Positions 13,991-20,474 of a stretch of 36,813 nt of DNA are shown piece after piece (position 1 is the stretch's first letter; every line of letters begins with the position of its first letter). The position numbers were made by a program, and so were the translations under genes. The stretch lies in the IMG/VR virus record IMGVR_UViG_3300042485_000262, positions 1 to 36,813 of that record, one strand, 5' to 3'. Source of the stretch: a virus. The notes beneath the pieces were generated by a model that was not told where the DNA came from, did no database searches, and saw only the letters and a list, made by a program, of their open reading frames with translations.

Positions 13991-14350
13991 ATGACAGTAG
14001 TTTTCAACAAAGCAAGCGAGCAACGTTTTACAGCCAATGACGTGCTGTGGTCTAAGCGTGAGCTGGTCAACGCAATGGTCGAGGCAGCACTGGTAGGCCA
14101 GACCGAGGGCTTCATTGAAATGATCGCGGACGGGCAAGAGGACTTGTCGCGTAACGGCATAAACGAAACTCTGCGTGGCGTTAAAGACAGCACACAGGAC
14201 TTTCTCAACGACATGATCGCTGACCTGCAACGAGCACTAGACAAGCGTCTAGCAGAAGTTAACTACGGCGCAGCTGTCACGGGCATTAAGTACGATCTAG
14301 CAGGCAACGTTATAGACATTGAAGTTGACGTAAGCGTGGGCACTGAATAA
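13991..14350 (+). CDS. Hypothetical early protein (119 aa)
   Basis: 119 aa, helical to about residue 88 (KRELVNAMVEAALVGQTEGFIEMIADG) and a short beta C-terminus (GIKYDLAGNVIDIEVDVSV). SD AAGGAGCAG. Own promoter. No family recognised. Confidence 0.75.
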   Translation: MTVVFNKASEQRFTANDVLWSKRELVNAMVEAALVGQTEGFIEMIADGQEDLSRNGINETLRGVKDSTQDFLNDMIADLQRALDKRLAEVNYGAAVTGIKYDLAGNVIDIEVDVSVGTE

Positions 14351-14387
14351 CCCATCGGTTGACAGGGTTACCAAAAGACGCTATAAT
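14348..14387 (+). promoter_or_regulatory. Sigma-70 promoter with -35 in a hairpin loop
   Basis: TTGACA (14359-14364), 17 bp, TATAAT (14382-14387). TAACCC (14348-14353) and GGGTTA (14365-14370) flank the -35, which sits in the loop; the same AACCCATCGGTTGAC sequence occurs at 9854-9868. Confidence 0.85.
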
Positions 14388-14419
14388 TAACACATACACA
14401 AACACACTAGGAGTTCTAA

Positions 14420-14827
14420 ATGGGTACACGATCGATGGTTGGCGTTATGGTTGGCAACAAGTGCCGCGCTGTTTATGTTCACTTTGACGGCTATCTCAGC
14501 GGTGTAGGTGCAGAGCTTCAGAGCTACACTACAGAAGCAGAAGTGCTAGAGCTGATCGCAGACGGTGATCGTAGCACATTGGACGGCGGCTTCTACGCAG
14601 AACGCGGTGAGACAGGTGTTGAGCCTAAAGAGTACGAGACCTTTGAAGAGTTCTACGAAGCTGTTGAGGGCTGTTGGGGCGAGTACTACTATGTCTTTAA
14701 AGACGGTGTTTGGTACTGTGGCGACACCTACGGCAAGTACAAGCAGCACGGCGACGAGAACAGCATCAGCAAGAAGCTTGTGCCCTACGAGGAAGCCCTT
14801 GCAATGCAAGAGGAGTGTTGCGAATGA
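14420..14827 (+). CDS. Conserved phage hypothetical, MGTRS family (135 aa)
   Basis: 135 aa starting MGTRSMVGVMVGNKCRAVYV and continuing HFDGYLSGVG. This opening, beta-strand then H-x-DGY-x-SGVG, is shared by many phage and plasmid proteins annotated as hypothetical. The rest is acidic and Tyr-rich, ending in EECCE. SD AGGAG. First of a three-gene unit joined by ATGA overlaps. Biochemical role unknown. Confidence 0.8.
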   Translation: MGTRSMVGVMVGNKCRAVYVHFDGYLSGVGAELQSYTTEAEVLELIADGDRSTLDGGFYAERGETGVEPKEYETFEEFYEAVEGCWGEYYYVFKDGVWYCGDTYGKYKQHGDENSISKKLVPYEEALAMQEECCE

Positions 14828-14967
14828 GTGACGAAGAACTGTTTAGTCAAGTAGTCAACCAGCTGAGAGCAGACATTGCCTGGAGGGATTTTACAGCCAT
14901 TGAAGAGCTGTTGAAGTTCGTCCCCCGTGAGAACCTAATCGCTTACCTATCAGAGGAGAAACAATGA
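14824..14967 (+). CDS. Small acidic helical protein (47 aa)
   Basis: 47 aa (MSDEELFSQVVNQLRADIAW...), two helices, acidic. The ATGA overlap at each end couples it to both neighbours; AGGAG lies 10 nt upstream. Unknown function. Confidence 0.7.
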   Translation: MSDEELFSQVVNQLRADIAWRDFTAIEELLKFVPRENLIAYLSEEKQ

Positions 14968-15182
14968 GTGTAATGAGTGAACTAGCTTGGGACATTGAGT
15001 ACCGAGCCTGCGAAGAAGGCATGAGTGCAGAAGACATTGCCAAAGACCTAGATGTGCCAGTTGAGCTGGTCAACAGTTGGTTCAAAGACAACGGCATTTG
15101 GGACAAGGAACCTGATATCGTGTTTCCGGACAGTTACCCCCTTGCAGACGAACTGAGCCCCTACGCAACCAGCAATTCCTAG
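14964..15182 (+). CDS. Putative helix-turn-helix protein (72 aa)
   Basis: 72 aa. Residues 20-42 (MSAEDIAKDLDVPVELVNSW) fit a helix-turn-helix of the Sigma-70 region 4/IS-type HTH pattern: A-x-D/E-I-A-x-x-L-x-V-P-x-x-x-V-x-x-W. The acidic tail is Pro/Ser-rich. A DNA-binding regulator is a reasonable guess. Coupled to the preceding gene by ATGA; AGAGGAGA is the SD. Confidence 0.7.
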   Translation: MSVMSELAWDIEYRACEEGMSAEDIAKDLDVPVELVNSWFKDNGIWDKEPDIVFPDSYPLADELSPYATSNS

Positions 15183-15207
15183 TGTTGTTTTAGTGCAACA
15201 GGTCTAG

Positions 15208-15236
15208 TTGACACTTTGGCTGTTTGATCGTATAAT
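15208..15236 (+). promoter_or_regulatory. Sigma-70 promoter, leaderless start
   Basis: TTGACA (15208-15213), 17 bp, TATAAT (15231-15236); ATG at 15243, 6 nt after the -10. Confidence 0.85.
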
Positions 15237-15242
15237 TACTAT

Positions 15243-15383
15243 ATGAACACAGCAAAAGTAACTCCAAAAAAGACCCGGGCACACTTTGTCCTGTTCTGTG
15301 CTGGCACGCCTTTTAAGCAGAAGCGAGTAGAGAACAAGCAGGCCTATAAACGTCAACCCAAACATCGCAACAAGGATCAATGA
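15243..15383 (+). CDS. Small basic protein (46 aa), leaderless
   Basis: 46 aa, very basic (14 Lys/Arg; MNTAKVTPKKTRAHFVLFCA...), likely nucleic-acid or ribosome binding by charge. ATG at the predicted transcription start, no SD. The stop TGA overlaps the next ATG (ATGATG). Confidence 0.65.
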   Translation: MNTAKVTPKKTRAHFVLFCAGTPFKQKRVENKQAYKRQPKHRNKDQ

Positions 15384-15622
15384 TGCCCACTATCAATAAC
15401 CTAACTCCAGAGCAGGTCGAAATGTTGGACTTCATGTGGAACGAGCTTGACTCTGCAGAAGAGTTCACTGAGTGGTACGACTGTTTGGACAGCGATCAGC
15501 AACGCATGGCTGACAACCTACAGCGCCTAGTCATTATGGAAAGCATCGATGAGGATATGCTCAAGCTCAAAGAATACCCTGATGCTCGTAGGGTTATTGA
15601 TCAGTTCCGGTTGACGAAGTAA
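15380..15622 (+). CDS. Conserved small acidic protein (80 aa)
   Basis: 80 aa, helical and acidic (LTPEQVEMLDFMWNELDSAE, then LDSDQQRMADNLQRLVIMES). Starts at ATGATG overlapping the upstream stop; either ATG is possible (15380 or 15383); AAGGATCA precedes. C-terminus FRLTK is encoded on the following -35 (CGG TTG ACG). Similar small acidic proteins are common in large phages; function unknown. Confidence 0.75.
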   Translation: MMPTINNLTPEQVEMLDFMWNELDSAEEFTEWYDCLDSDQQRMADNLQRLVIMESIDEDMLKLKEYPDARRVIDQFRLTK

Positions 15623-15639
15623 CCAAACGGCGTTATAAT
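15611..15639 (+). promoter_or_regulatory. Sigma-70 promoter overlapping gene end
   Basis: TTGACG (15611-15616), 17 bp, TATAAT (15634-15639); the -35 codes for Leu-Thr of the upstream protein. Confidence 0.85.
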
Positions 15640-15667
15640 TACTACTTACACACAGCAAGGAGCAAAG

Positions 15668-15931
15668 ATGAATATTAGCACACTAGAGCAGTATGTAGAG
15701 CGTAAGAATACATGGTCAAAGATGTTTGGCACCCCAGCACTGAGCCTGCTCAACGCTAAGGATCGTCAGAAGATCGCAGACAGTTTGGACAGCGACATGA
15801 GCCCAGAGAACCTTACCTGCGACGGCGAAGTGCGTGGCACACAGTTGATGGCCAAGACCAAGTTCCTGCAACGATGCGTATCAGAGTTGAAAAGCATCGA
15901 CCCTTCAGTAACCTTTTACGAATACATCTAA
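15668..15931 (+). CDS. Hypothetical early protein (87 aa)
   Basis: 87 aa, helical, with no recognised motif (MNISTLEQYVERKNTWSKMF...). SD AAGGAGCAAAG. First of a unit with the YubB-like gene 9 nt downstream. Confidence 0.75.
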   Translation: MNISTLEQYVERKNTWSKMFGTPALSLLNAKDRQKIADSLDSDMSPENLTCDGEVRGTQLMAKTKFLQRCVSELKSIDPSVTFYEYI

Positions 15932-15940
15932 GGAGCTCAT

Positions 15941-16567
15941 ATGCCTAATTGGTGCGACAACTCAGTAGAACTTTACCACAAAGACCCTGCTATGATTGAG
16001 CGGGCCCGCACAGCGTTCAATGATGGACGCCTGCTAGACGAGTTTATTCCAGTGCCCAAGGATCTACACATTGTAGCAGGGCGAGTAGGTGATGACGCTA
16101 ACCCAGAGCAGAAGAAGCTCGAAGAGGACACAGCCCGTAACCTTGCCACATACGGCTACGCCAACTGGTATGACTTCTGTGTTGCTGAGTGGGGCACTAA
16201 GTGGGACATTGGTGCAGACGGTAACCCGGCACAGGACATCCCAGGTGGATTGATGTTGAGCTTTGAGTCAGCATGGGCTCCTCCAGTAGGTGCTTATGAG
16301 AAGCTCATAGAGATGGGCTTTGAGATCCGTGCTATGTATTACGAACCAGGCATGGCATTTGCTGGCATCTGGGACAACGGTGACGATGACTTCTACGAGT
16401 ATGGCGGCATGAACTCAGAGCAGATTGCTGAAGAGTTGCCCGAAGTGTTAGACGAGGCTTTTGGTATTTCCGAGAGTGCGGCTATGTGGGAAGAAGAGAA
16501 TCAAGAGATTGATTTGGATGGAGGCCTTAGTGCCGTTAACGAACAGGAACAAAATGAAAACAAATAA
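15941..16567 (+). CDS. YubB/api92-like ferredoxin-fold protein
   Basis: A 208-aa protein starting MPNWCDNSVELY, the hallmark opening of the YubB/api92 family (DUF1281 type) of phages and conjugative plasmids, predicted to adopt a ferredoxin-like fold. Other family-like blocks are the FIPVPKDL segment, NWYDFCVAEWGTKWDIG and LSFESAWAPPVGAYEKLIEMGFEIRAMYYEPG. The C-terminal 50 residues are an acidic tail. Molecular function is not known for the family. SD AAGGAGCTC. Confidence 0.85.
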   Translation: MPNWCDNSVELYHKDPAMIERARTAFNDGRLLDEFIPVPKDLHIVAGRVGDDANPEQKKLEEDTARNLATYGYANWYDFCVAEWGTKWDIGADGNPAQDIPGGLMLSFESAWAPPVGAYEKLIEMGFEIRAMYYEPGMAFAGIWDNGDDDFYEYGGMNSEQIAEELPEVLDEAFGISESAAMWEEENQEIDLDGGLSAVNEQEQNENK

Positions 16568-16682
16568 AGAAAAGAACACGCAGCACGAAAAGGATCAGAT
16601 CCTTAAGGTGCGCCCTAAGCAACCGGCTTATGACTTTGCTCCGCTTGAAGCTGTAATTAGGCAATGGATCGTAGGTAAATAA
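16554..16682 (+). CDS. Small basic protein (42 aa)
   Basis: 42 aa (MKTNKEKNTQHEKDQILKVR...), basic N-terminal half and a short helix at the end. It overlaps the YubB-like gene by 14 nt with AGGAAC ahead of the ATG. Real but uncertain; unknown function. Confidence 0.5.
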   Translation: MKTNKEKNTQHEKDQILKVRPKQPAYDFAPLEAVIRQWIVGK

Positions 16683-16686
16683 AAGC

Positions 16687-16938
16687 ATGAGCAAATTAGC
16701 GTTCTACGGCAGGCCTTGGGTGATCTTTGATGCTAAAAACCGTCTTCATCGCAAATGGTTCGCCGAATTCAATCGTACATTCAGCTGGGGGCATTGCCCA
16801 GTTCGATTTGTAGTCAATGAAGAAGCTGGCGATCTAATTACCCAAATCCAACGCGAACTGATCGCGTTTTATGTAAACAAAGAGTTTACATCAGCCCGTG
16901 AGAACCCTGTTGTAAAAAAGCCACAGAAAAAGAAGTGA
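16687..16938 (+). CDS. Hypothetical protein (83 aa)
   Basis: 83 aa (MSKLAFYGRPWVIFDAKNRL...), beta then helix, with a basic tail KKPQKKK. It follows the 42-aa gene by 4 nt without a good SD and is probably coupled. Unknown function. Confidence 0.65.
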   Translation: MSKLAFYGRPWVIFDAKNRLHRKWFAEFNRTFSWGHCPVRFVVNEEAGDLITQIQRELIAFYVNKEFTSARENPVVKKPQKKK

Positions 16939-16944
16939 TTTTGG

Positions 16945-16973
16945 TTGACTGATTGGGCTAGGTTTGTTATACT
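16945..16973 (+). promoter_or_regulatory. Sigma-70 promoter
   Basis: TTGACT (16945-16950), 17 bp, TATACT (16968-16973). Confidence 0.8.
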
Positions 16974-17004
16974 ATAGGCTAAGTTAAACAAAAGGAGCAA
17001 GCAA

Positions 17005-17325
17005 ATGGTTACAGCAGAATTCATTGCAGCAGGTAAAGTGTTCGCAGAAGCAGCAGGTCAAGAGATGTACGCTAAGGTTGGCGAGCGTGATGCTTGTGGT
17101 TTTGGTTGGGTTGAGGTCTACGTTGATCGCACTAACTCCAAGCAGGCCAAAGAACTGATCAAAGCAGGCTTCCGTAAGGACTACAAACCAAAGTGCCTGA
17201 GCATGTGGGATCCAGCAGGTGTTCCTACTCAGAGCATTTCAGTTAAAGAAGCGGGTGCATACGCCTACGCCAAATATTTGCAGGGCTTAGGTTTGCGAGC
17301 TTATGCAGGGTCCAGAATGGACTAA
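17005..17325 (+). CDS. Hypothetical early protein (106 aa)
   Basis: 106 aa, alpha/beta (MVTAEFIAAGKVFAEAAGQE..., FGWVEVYVDRTNSKQAKELIKAGF). The strand-helix order with a trailing Gly-rich helix is compatible with a small ferredoxin-like fold, but no family is recognised. SD AAAAGGAGCAAGC. Confidence 0.75.
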   Translation: MVTAEFIAAGKVFAEAAGQEMYAKVGERDACGFGWVEVYVDRTNSKQAKELIKAGFRKDYKPKCLSMWDPAGVPTQSISVKEAGAYAYAKYLQGLGLRAYAGSRMD

Positions 17326-17337
17326 AAGAATACGGTT

Positions 17338-17383
17338 TGGTTAGCCAAAAGAGATTGACACTTGGCTAACCAGACTGTATAAT
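17338..17383 (+). promoter_or_regulatory. Sigma-70 promoter with an 11-bp inverted repeat
   Basis: TTGACA (17355-17360), 17 bp, TATAAT (17378-17383). TGGTTAGCCAA (17338-17348) and TTGGCTAACCA (17362-17372) are perfect complements with the -35 in the 13-nt loop. Confidence 0.85.
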
Positions 17384-17389
17384 AAGGAC

Positions 17390-17404
17390 ATGCTGAGAAG
17401 ATAG
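17390..17404 (+). CDS. Possible leaderless upstream ORF, MLRR-stop
   Basis: ATG CTG AGA AGA TAG begins 6 nt after the -10, the same spacing as the leaderless genes, and precedes the 118-aa gene by 44 nt. The unusual AGA-AGA pair could stall ribosomes. It may regulate the downstream gene or be chance. Confidence 0.3.
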   Translation: MLRR

Positions 17405-17448
17405 GCTTTGAAGCATTAATTTTAAACACACACAGAAAGAGGCACATT

Positions 17449-17805
17449 ATGGCTACAGATAAACTTTTTACCGTTTGCGGTACTTCTAAACTTGATGGCG
17501 AGTACAAGGTTCGCTTTGCCAATGATACTATGCGTATCAAGGTACTGGCTAAACATGGTCACGAGGACATTACTCTTATTGAGTTGCCCCAAGCTATGAG
17601 CAAGCTGGAGGCAGTCAAGTTCATTAAGACTGTTGACGAGTTTGAAGGTGCTGGTGCACAGAGCGCCATCGCTGACTACTTGGATCGTAAGGACGAAGCT
17701 CCTAAGGCAGTTGCTGCTCCTAAAGTCAAGGCCACCGCCCCTAAGGCCCCTGCTAAGACTAAGAAGGTAGCTGTTCCTGCAGACGCAGAAGACGCTCCAT
17801 TCTAA
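17449..17805 (+). CDS. Early protein with Ala/Pro/Lys linker and SSB-like acidic tip
   Basis: 118 aa. Residues 1-80 form a compact alpha/beta domain (KLFTVCGTSKLDGEYKVRFA, then MRIKVLAKHGHEDITLIELP). Residues 82-108 are an Ala/Pro/Lys-rich flexible linker and the protein ends DAEDAPF, like the acidic -DDIPF tip through which bacterial SSB recruits partners. The domain itself is not recognisably an OB fold. The leader is 59 nt, unusually long for this array; the SD is AAGAGGCAC. Confidence 0.7.
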   Translation: MATDKLFTVCGTSKLDGEYKVRFANDTMRIKVLAKHGHEDITLIELPQAMSKLEAVKFIKTVDEFEGAGAQSAIADYLDRKDEAPKAVAAPKVKATAPKAPAKTKKVAVPADAEDAPF

Positions 17806-17812
17806 ACTAACG

Positions 17813-17856
17813 CACCGTATCGTACACTGAGATAATTAATAGTATGCGATACGGTG
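17813..17856 (+). promoter_or_regulatory. 10-bp inverted repeat with extended -10 in the loop
   Basis: CACCGTATCG (17813-17822) and CGATACGGTG (17847-17856) are perfect complements, followed by TTTCATTTT. The loop holds TGAGATAAT (extended -10, GATAAT at 17831-17836), and the ATG of the next gene (17844) abuts the right arm. It may combine terminator, promoter and start-codon masking. Confidence 0.5.
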
Positions 17857-18038
17857 TTTCATTTTCCACAGAATATTTAGAAGGCGGGTGCGTAGTTATA
17901 CGTGACTTCCAATCAGAACCGAAAGGTCGAGTGCTATCTATCGTAGTACGCGACAACAGGTACGAAGCTGAGCAGACAGCTCAATACATTTGCGACTTAT
18001 TAAACAAAGACCTAAGAAATGAACTGGGAACTTTATGA
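17844..18038 (+). CDS. Hypothetical protein (64 aa), possibly leaderless
   Basis: 64 aa, beta then helix (MRYGVSFSTEYLEGGCVVIR..., YEAEQTAQYICDLLNKDL). No SD; the ATG lies 7 nt after an extended -10-like box with no clear -35. It overlaps the next gene by 20 nt. Unknown function. Confidence 0.65.
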   Translation: MRYGVSFSTEYLEGGCVVIRDFQSEPKGRVLSIVVRDNRYEAEQTAQYICDLLNKDLRNELGTL

Positions 18039-18210
18039 GGTTTGGGCCGTTGATCTTGACGGCCGCGAAGAACTCGTTGAAACCACTAAGAGCATGAAGG
18101 AAGCGAGAGTTATTGCTCAAACACAGCTCGAGCTAGAAGACTGCACCAAGTGCTACATCTACAAAGAAGATGAAGAAGGTGACTTGATCAAAGTCGATAC
18201 GATACGATAA
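18019..18210 (+). CDS. Hypothetical protein (63 aa)
   Basis: 63 aa (MNWELYEVWAVDLDGREELV...), beta-beta-helix-beta and acidic. Starts inside the previous gene (20-nt overlap) and ends 7 nt before the tRNA cluster. Unknown function. Confidence 0.65.
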   Translation: MNWELYEVWAVDLDGREELVETTKSMKEARVIAQTQLELEDCTKCYIYKEDEEGDLIKVDTIR

Positions 18211-18217
18211 GAATTAC

Positions 18218-18302
18218 GCGACTGTGGTGAAATAGGTAGACACAAGAGACTTAAAATCTCTCGCTGAAGGGCGTACCGGTTCGATTCCGGTCAGTCGCAC
18301 CA
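18218..18302 (+). tRNA. tRNA-Leu (UAA)
   Basis: 85 nt with CCA encoded. Acceptor GCGACTG/CAGTCGC, anticodon loop CTTAAAA (anticodon TAA), long variable arm as in class II tRNAs, T-arm CCGGTTCGATTCCGG. First of a three-tRNA cluster. Confidence 0.95.
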
Positions 18303-18309
18303 AGAGTAA

Positions 18310-18387
<78 letters not shown>

Positions 18388-18390
18388 TAT

Positions 18391-18467
18391 CAGCCCTTAG
18401 CTCAGTTGGATAGAGCAACAGCCTTCTAAGCTGTAGGCCACTGGTTCGAATCCAGTAGGGCTGGCCA
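18391..18467 (+). tRNA. tRNA-Arg (UCU)
   Basis: 77 nt with CCA encoded. Acceptor CAGCCCT/AGGGCTG, anticodon loop CTTCTAA (TCT), T-arm CTGGTTCGAATCCAG. It reads AGA/AGG. Two bases after the CCA begins the next promoter's -35. Confidence 0.95.
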
Positions 18468-18469
18468 GG

Positions 18470-18498
18470 TTGACAGTCGATTCGTTTGGTGTTATACT
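18470..18498 (+). promoter_or_regulatory. Sigma-70 promoter after the tRNA cluster
   Basis: TTGACA (18470-18475), 17 bp, TATACT (18493-18498). Leader GGAGCGAA at 18519-18526. Confidence 0.85.
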
Positions 18499-18528
18499 GT
18501 AGTTACAGTGAACAAATAGGAGCGAACT

Positions 18529-18756
18529 ATGAAGATCAAACTAGCTATTGTGGTAACCACAGCCGTTGCCCTGCTGTTGATGTCAGGTTGTGCATCAACT
18601 AGCAATACCAGCCAAAACCCCTACGCAACCGCTATCATTGCAGCCAACACGGTACGCAATGCACAAGGTTTGACCCGTAACGGAGTCAACGCAGAGCTGA
18701 ATCAACAGCTGAAGAACATGTTGCGTAATTACAACAGAAGCCAAGGTAGCTATTGA
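18529..18756 (+). CDS. Small lipoprotein (75 aa)
   Basis: 75 aa with a classic lipoprotein signal: basic N-terminus, hydrophobic core and lipobox LLMSGC (16-21), so lipidation at Cys21. The mature part is Asn/Gln-rich and hydrophilic. Promoter and AGGAGCGAAC SD place it in the early array, which fits a superinfection-exclusion lipoprotein better than a late spanin; inference only. Its TGA stop lies in the next -35. Confidence 0.8.
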   Translation: MKIKLAIVVTTAVALLLMSGCASTSNTSQNPYATAIIAANTVRNAQGLTRNGVNAELNQQLKNMLRNYNRSQGSY

Positions 18757-18781
18757 CACTTTGGCTTCTTGGCTGTATAAT
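18736..18781 (+). promoter_or_regulatory. Sigma-70 promoter with a 9-bp inverted repeat
   Basis: TTGACA (18753-18758), 17 bp, TATAAT (18776-18781). AGAAGCCAA (18736-18744) and TTGGCTTCT (18761-18769) are complements with the -35 in the loop. The lipoprotein stop codon TGA is within the -35. Leader GGAGCGAA at 18804-18811. Confidence 0.85.
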
Positions 18782-18812
18782 TAACACATACACTAAACAA
18801 CTAGGAGCGAAA

Positions 18813-18995
18813 ATGCTAGTTCACTTTATCAACTCAGGCTTCAACACAGACAACGGTATATTTGAAGTTGAAGTACACAGCCTAAAGATCGACGGCAACA
18901 ACCGTCCCTACGCTATTGTGGCCAATCCCTTCCGCCCTACAGATTCATGCCGTGCAGAGTTTAATGGCACTGAATGGGTGGTTGACTTTGATTGA
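18813..18995 (+). CDS. Hypothetical early protein (60 aa)
   Basis: 60 aa, beta-rich (MLVHFINSGFNTDNGIFEVE...). The frame is open upstream through the promoter, but the CTAGGAGCGAA SD sets the start at 18813. The C-terminal VVDFD is encoded on the next promoter's -35. Unknown function. Confidence 0.7.
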   Translation: MLVHFINSGFNTDNGIFEVEVHSLKIDGNNRPYAIVANPFRPTDSCRAEFNGTEWVVDFD

Positions 18996-19010
18996 TTTTG
19001 GCGCTATAAT
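18982..19010 (+). promoter_or_regulatory. Sigma-70 promoter overlapping gene end
   Basis: TTGACT (18982-18987), 17 bp, TATAAT (19005-19010); GTT GAC codes for Val-Asp of the upstream protein. Confidence 0.85.
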
Positions 19011-19040
19011 AGCTGTACACTGAAACATTAGGAGCACTAC

Positions 19041-19208
19041 ATGGATTACCTAATTAAGATGGAAATGGCACAGGCACTTATCCTACAGGCCATTGCGTTG
19101 GTTGAGAAAGTTGACGGGTTAGAGTCAGTAGAAGAAGGCTTGAGAGAAGCCAATTGCAACCTCAGAGAAGAGATTAACGAGTACAAAAGCCACGCAGATT
19201 TTGGTTGA
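19041..19208 (+). CDS. Small helical protein (55 aa)
   Basis: 55 aa (MDYLIKMEMAQALILQAIAL...), almost entirely helix with heptad-like spacing, possibly a coiled coil. SD TTAGGAGCA. The stop TGA is part of the next -35 (ggTTGACA). Unknown function. Confidence 0.7.
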   Translation: MDYLIKMEMAQALILQAIALVEKVDGLESVEEGLREANCNLREEINEYKSHADFG

Positions 19209-19233
19209 CAGATTGAGCAATCCTTGCTATAAT
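19205..19233 (+). promoter_or_regulatory. Sigma-70 promoter containing the upstream stop codon
   Basis: TTGACA (19205-19210), 17 bp, TATAAT (19228-19233). Leader GGAGCGAA at 19256-19263. Confidence 0.85.
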
Positions 19234-19267
19234 ATACACATACACTAGCAAACAAGGAGCGAAACTT

Positions 19268-19648
19268 ATGAGCAACGAATTCAAAAGCTGGGAAGAGATG
19301 ACTACTGTAGAGCAGTATGCATGCCAGTTCTGGGATATGTACAAGGATGCCTACGGCGTTCGCCCACGCGGTATCGATACCTCTAGCTGGACAGAGGCAG
19401 AGTTCGAAGCTGAGTTCGTTCAGTTGAGCAAGACCATCGATGAGAACTACCGGGACCAGTTGGCCCGTGAAGAAGTGGCCAAGCATGACTTCGAGATGCG
19501 TATGCTGAGCCTGCTCCAAACAGGTGCCAAGGATCGTGAGATGGCCCTGCGTTGGATACACGAGGCAGAGGGTAGCAACGGTGACGACGAGTACCTTTGC
19601 TTCTTGCTTGGTCTTCCATATCGTTACTTTGTCAAGGAGGCAGTATGA
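19268..19648 (+). CDS. Conserved hypothetical (126 aa)
   Basis: 126 aa, helical and acidic, with a C-terminal motif set MALRWIHEAEG and LCFLLGLPY that I associate with a family of phage and bacterial hypotheticals (WI.EAEG...YL...LGLPY). SD AAGGAGCGAAAC. Forms a two-gene unit with the next gene (ATGA overlap). Function unknown. Confidence 0.8.
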   Translation: MSNEFKSWEEMTTVEQYACQFWDMYKDAYGVRPRGIDTSSWTEAEFEAEFVQLSKTIDENYRDQLAREEVAKHDFEMRMLSLLQTGAKDREMALRWIHEAEGSNGDDEYLCFLLGLPYRYFVKEAV

Positions 19649-19869
19649 TTACAGTAGAGTCTAGAAGCAACTACGATCAGCGTCACGGTGGATGCTTTGA
19701 TCGTGGCTCGGCAGACAGCTATTATGGACGAGTGCGTGATCCACACTTCTATGTGGCGGGCACTGGAACCAGCGATAGAGTCACTGATCTAACACCCTCA
19801 GAGATCCAGGCCTACTTGGCGGGTTATCAGTGGAACGAACAGTTTGGAGACAAAAAGAGTTGGGATTGA
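19645..19869 (+). CDS. Conserved hypothetical, SRSNYDQRHGG motif (74 aa)
   Basis: 74 aa. The block SRSNYDQRHGGCFDRGSADS followed by YYGR...PH-FYVAGT is a distinctive motif seen in small phage and bacterial proteins that often accompany the preceding 126-aa family. Start at 19645 (ATGA overlap, AAGGAGGCAG SD). Function unknown; the Tyr/Arg/His clustering suggests nucleic-acid contact. Confidence 0.8.
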   Translation: MITVESRSNYDQRHGGCFDRGSADSYYGRVRDPHFYVAGTGTSDRVTDLTPSEIQAYLAGYQWNEQFGDKKSWD

Positions 19870-19873
19870 TTGG

Positions 19874-19902
19874 TTGACGACTTGTCCAAAAGGCCTTATA
19901 AT
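19874..19902 (+). promoter_or_regulatory. Sigma-70 promoter
   Basis: TTGACG (19874-19879), 17 bp, TATAAT (19897-19902), 5 bases after the upstream stop. Confidence 0.85.
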
Positions 19903-19935
19903 ACATACATAGACAGCAACAAGTAGGAGTTAGAA

Positions 19936-20109
19936 ATGCGTAGAACCCAAGCAGACCGTCAAGCAGAAGCCGCTCGTGCCCAACAGATCACTGAGCAACG
20001 TGTCCAGGATCGCAAGACCGGAGAGTTCTACAATCCTAAAGAAGCTTTCGACAAGCTGATGAACAAGCCCGAAGTCCTGGCTAGCTTGAAGCGTTTGGCA
20101 GTACGTTGA
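19936..20109 (+). CDS. Small basic helical protein (57 aa)
   Basis: 57 aa, basic and helical (MRRTQADRQAEAARAQQITE...), likely nucleic-acid binding by charge. SD TAGGAGTTAG. The stop overlaps the next ATG (TGATG). Unknown function. Confidence 0.7.
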   Translation: MRRTQADRQAEAARAQQITEQRVQDRKTGEFYNPKEAFDKLMNKPEVLASLKRLAVR

Positions 20110-20255
20110 TGAAGTATACACTGATCACCCGCTCGGGCAAGGTGTATACTTTCTATGTAGCAGCTCTGGCAGAGCAGTTCCAGCAGGCCTATGGCGGACA
20201 AGTAATTACCCAAGACATTTTGGTTGACAAGGTTGCCCAAATCCAGTATAATTAA
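20109..20255 (+). CDS. Small protein whose C-terminus is a promoter (48 aa)
   Basis: 48 aa (MKYTLITRSGKVYTFYVAAL...). The last 11 residues, LVDKVAQIQYN, are encoded by the complete promoter of the next gene: GTT GAC from the -35 and CAG TAT AAT TAA from the -10 and start of the leader. Coupled to the previous gene. Unknown function. Confidence 0.65.
   Translation: MKYTLITRSGKVYTFYVAALAEQFQQAYGGQVITQDILVDKVAQIQYN
20224..20252 (+). promoter_or_regulatory. Sigma-70 promoter entirely inside coding sequence
   Basis: TTGACA (20224-20229), 17 bp, TATAAT (20247-20252); the -10 supplies the last Tyr and Asn codons of the upstream gene. Confidence 0.85.
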
Positions 20256-20282
20256 CACATAGACAGCAACAAGGAGCAGCAT

Positions 20283-20474
20283 ATGGGTTACAAGGTACTG
20301 GGCAAAACAGAAGACTTGATGCAAGGCTACGAGCCCCGCAAGGGACTTGAAGGTCCATTTAACTTCAACGGGCGAGTGTTGTATTATGACAACGCAGAGG
20401 GCAAGTACTGGGATCCGCGTACAGACTTCTATGTCACCTACGATGAATACTTTCGGTTGACAGGCCTCATCTAA
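20283..20474 (+). CDS. Hypothetical early protein (63 aa)
   Basis: 63 aa, Tyr-rich (MGYKVLGKTEDLMQGYEPRK..., KYWDPRTDFYVTYDEYF). C-terminus FRLTGLI overlays the next -35. SD AAGGAGCAGC. Unknown function. Confidence 0.7.
   Translation: MGYKVLGKTEDLMQGYEPRKGLEGPFNFNGRVLYYDNAEGKYWDPRTDFYVTYDEYFRLTGLI

Noticed and set aside
19046-19619. Minus-strand frames (171 and 78 aa) opposite the 126-aa gene
   Set aside because: No promoter or SD, Leu/Cys/Ser-rich composition, and the plus-strand genes beneath are well supported.
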